Origin: Bacteroidota bacterium
Lineage (GTDB): Bacteria; Bacteroidota; Bacteroidia; Bacteroidales; UBA10428
Assembly (NCBI GenBank): GCA_024640925.1
Contig: JAHEEB010000012.1
Span: 1 to 16,991 of the forward strand
DNA length: 16,991 nt
Direction of reading: 5' to 3'
This document shows positions 15,061 through 16,991 of the stretch, one piece after another. The first letter of the stretch is position 1; each line of letters begins with the position of its first letter. A program made the translations under genes and the position numbers. The notes under the pieces are model-generated. The model was not told the origin of the DNA. It was given only the letters and a program-made list of their open reading frames with translations, and made no database searches.

Positions 15061-16991
15061 CAGTTCTTGTTTTTAATTATTTTAAGTGTGTGTATTTCCT
15101 CGTTGTTCTTAATGGTAAGATAGTATATTCCGGGCTTCAGATGATTAATGCCTATAGTTATTTGGTTTTTAGCTTTTTGAAACATTACCAACTCATTAAA
15201 TTCTACCTCTCCTAACAAATTATGGATAATTACCACTGCGCCAGTATTCTTTTCCGCATCTACTAACAGATAAATTTTGTCATTAGCCGGATTTGGGTAG
15301 CATTTGATTGTCAGGTTGTTGATGTTGTTTGCAAAAACAACAGGAACATCAGTGGTATCGGGAGTATCGATAGTGTCTGGAACAAAAATGGTGTCATTGA
15401 CAACTCCTCCGCAAAAAATTCCGATTTTCTTTTTCATGGAGCTTCCCGAGGCATCTGTGGTTTTAAAAACAAAAGACGCAAAACCATTTGAAACAGCATT
15501 GACAATTGCTGTATCGCTGTTAATGGAAACACTACAGTTTGTTTTTTCAATAACAGTGTATTCCGGACTATTTCTATATCCTCTGGAATATTGACTCAGA
15601 TCAATTCTAAAAGGAATAGCAGCTGAAGCAAAGTAATGAGGTTCGGCCATCCAGTTTAAATAGTTGTCGAGTTGGGTATACCCATCCCTATCTGCATCAT
15701 TATTAGCCTCGGAAAAATTACCGGCAAATGAATTCGTGTCTAGTCCAACGCTCTTTTCCCACCAGTTTGGAAGCCCGTCATGATCAGTATCCCAGTTTGA
15801 ACCGCGGGTCATTTCAGGATAATCTTCCCAGCTTCCAACATCAGAATCAGCATCAGGCAGGCCTTTTAACCTGGTTTTGCTACCAACATAAGTATATGTG
15901 CTATCGAGCGTTTCATTGATAATCCTGATATCGTGATCGTCAAATACCGGTTGTGTACAACCCACATCCGATAAAACCGATTTGTATGCTTCCCGGGCAG
16001 TTTGAATTTCCGCATAAGAAGGGAAGAAAGGTTCGTCAACCCAGGGTTCGTAGCCGTCAGGGGTTCCGGTATAGATTCTTCCATAGGCTTGTGTTGTTTC
16101 ATTAAATATGCCCGGCATAACATTACCAGCAAAATAATACTGTTGAGTTCCTGGAAAACTCTCATATTGAGCCTTAAGAGCATAATCAACACTGCTTTTC
16201 CAAGCAGGCCCAATTTTATAATAGTTATTTACAAAATTTACCTCGTGTGCACCACCATCAGTAACCCGTGAGTTCCAGTTATAGACAATGTTATTAAAAA
16301 TATCAAGTCTTCCCGCAAAATTGCCATTTCCATCAAGTCCTCCGGCAAGGCTCCAGTTACGACCGGAACAGTGAGCCAAAAGATTGTGATGGAAACTGCC
16401 AATGTCGCCACTTATACTTGCTGCATATCCATGAGCTGTACCTTCGGGGTAGTTCTGATGTCCAGCTACATTCAACGCTTCGGAAATCAGAGTACGTTGC
16501 AATGTTATATTTTTTCCGCTACGCGAACTGAAAGCTTCATCGATAGTCCAGCTTATGGAGCAATGGTCGATTATGCTATAATCGCTGCCAGACATTCCCA
16601 TACCATCGTATGTTGTGCCGGAACCTAAGCGAACTCTTATGTTGCGAATTATATCATCGTTTACTCCACTCATTCCGAAAGGAGCCTGGCGAATACAAAT
16701 ACCTTTCCCCGGAGCTGTCTGTCCGGCAACGGTAACATAATTATTATTGAGGGTTAACCTCGATTGTAAAGTGATGATTCCTGAAACAGCAAAAACTATA
16801 GTGCGGGGCCCGATATCATTAGTGATGGCTTCGCGAAGACTGCCTGGACCATTGTCATTAAGATTGGTTACTTCAACAACTTTTCCTCCTCGGCCACCAA
16901 TAGCATATCTTCCATAACCTTCGGCACCCGGGAAGGCCAGTTGACGTGGCCTGAAATACCATACATCACCTTTAGTGACGTTGCCTTTGGA
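15060..16991 (-). CDS. PL1-family pectate lyase with T9SS C-terminal sorting domain (5' end missing)
   Basis: The frame is open from the right edge, giving 643 residues (numbered from the first visible codon); the signal peptide and true start lie outside. An internal ATG at 16673 is not the start, because coding sequence with the PL1 opening AFPGAEGYGRYAIGGRGGKV (visible residues 19-38) lies upstream of it. The right-handed beta-helix follows, with LNDNGPGSLREAI, VAGQTAPGKGI, the metal-site strand SIIDHCSISWTIDEAFSSR, and HHNLLAHCSGRNW, whose Arg matches the catalytic base position. A calcium-binding TSP3-like stretch (DTDHDGLPNWWE ... NDADRDGYTQLDNYLNW) follows. The last ~80 residues are a type A T9SS sorting domain (IKCYPNPANDKIYLLV ... 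GINHLKPGIYYLTIK). The enzyme is thus secreted to the cell surface or medium, where it cleaves polygalacturonate by beta-elimination. It is the most upstream visible gene of the operon. Confidence 0.93.
   Translation of the reverse strand, partial: SKGNVTKGDVWYFRPRQLAFPGAEGYGRYAIGGRGGKVVEVTNLNDNGPGSLREAITNDIGPRTIVFAVSGIITLQSRLTLNNNYVTVAGQTAPGKGICIRQAPFGMSGVNDDIIRNIRVRLGSGTTYDGMGMSGSDYSIIDHCSISWTIDEAFSSRSGKNITLQRTLISEALNVAGHQNYPEGTAHGYAASISGDIGSFHHNLLAHCSGRNWSLAGGLDGNGNFAGRLDIFNNIVYNWNSRVTDGGAHEVNFVNNYYKIGPAWKSSVDYALKAQYESFPGTQQYYFAGNVMPGIFNETTQAYGRIYTGTPDGYEPWVDEPFFPSYAEIQTAREAYKSVLSDVGCTQPVFDDHDIRIINETLDSTYTYVGSKTRLKGLPDADSDVGSWEDYPEMTRGSNWDTDHDGLPNWWEKSVGLDTNSFAGNFSEANNDADRDGYTQLDNYLNWMAEPHYFASAAIPFRIDLSQYSRGYRNSPEYTVIEKTNCSVSINSDTAIVNAVSNGFASFVFKTTDASGSSMKKKIGIFCGGVVNDTIFVPDTIDTPDTTDVPVVFANNINNLTIKCYPNPANDKIYLLVDAEKNTGAVVIIHNLLGEVEFNELVMFQKAKNQITIGINHLKPGIYYLTIKNNEEIHTLKIIKNKN

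Noticed and set aside
15060..16673. Pectate lyase starting at the ATG at 16673
   Set aside because: The frame stays open to the right edge and the upstream part encodes the conserved PL1 opening, so the gene starts outside the window.

Overview
The window looks like a piece of a Bacteroidota chromosome, probably an anaerobic or marine Bacteroidales/Marinilabiliales-type organism; that placement is an inference. The evidence is low G+C, secreted proteins with short hydrophobic signal peptides, a type IX secretion (T9SS) C-terminal sorting domain, an OmpA-family envelope protein, few clear Shine-Dalgarno sites, and TAnnTTTG-like promoter words. No rRNA, tRNA, CRISPR array, transposase or phage gene was seen.

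Layout: (1) 1-1375, minus strand: the 5' part of a large secreted multidomain protein, with two carbohydrate-binding-like beta-sandwiches followed by bacterial Ig-like repeats, running off the left edge. (2) 1688-9100, plus strand: a run of mostly independent genes. They encode an OmpA-family protein with a lectin-like middle, a PhnB-like VOC protein, an AraC-family regulator, a secreted SnoaL/NTF2-like protein, a lipoprotein whose last ~31 codons lie in another frame, a periplasmic propeller-like protein, a divergent lysozyme/lytic-transglycosylase-like protein with a TTG start, and a Yip1-family membrane protein. Good intrinsic terminators follow the SnoaL-like and Yip1 genes. (3) 9424-10011, minus strand: a scramblase/LURP-one-like protein with its own terminator. 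(4) 10179-16991, minus strand: a tightly packed operon, in transcription order a PL1-family pectate lyase with a T9SS tail (5' end outside the window), a 904-residue glycoside-hydrolase-like protein, and two consecutive uroporphyrinogen-decarboxylase (URO-D)/MtaA-like proteins. Junctions are a TGATG overlap, a 23 bp gap and an ATGA overlap.

The most interesting system is this last operon. Extracellular pectin cleavage and a probable alpha-glycosidase are transcriptionally joined to two cytoplasmic URO-D-fold proteins. The first URO-D protein keeps the His-x-Cys...Cys zinc site of methylcobamide:thiol methyltransferases; the second has lost it. A role in handling methyl groups from pectin (methyl esters giving methanol, or O-methyl sugars) is a testable hypothesis, not a demonstrated function. 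No corrinoid protein is in the window.

Other unusual items are a probable frameshift in the lipoprotein gene, a 7-bp tandem repeat rich in GATC abutting the stop of the operon's last gene, a nested palindrome downstream of the lipoprotein gene, and a possible decayed gene remnant at 3018-3179.
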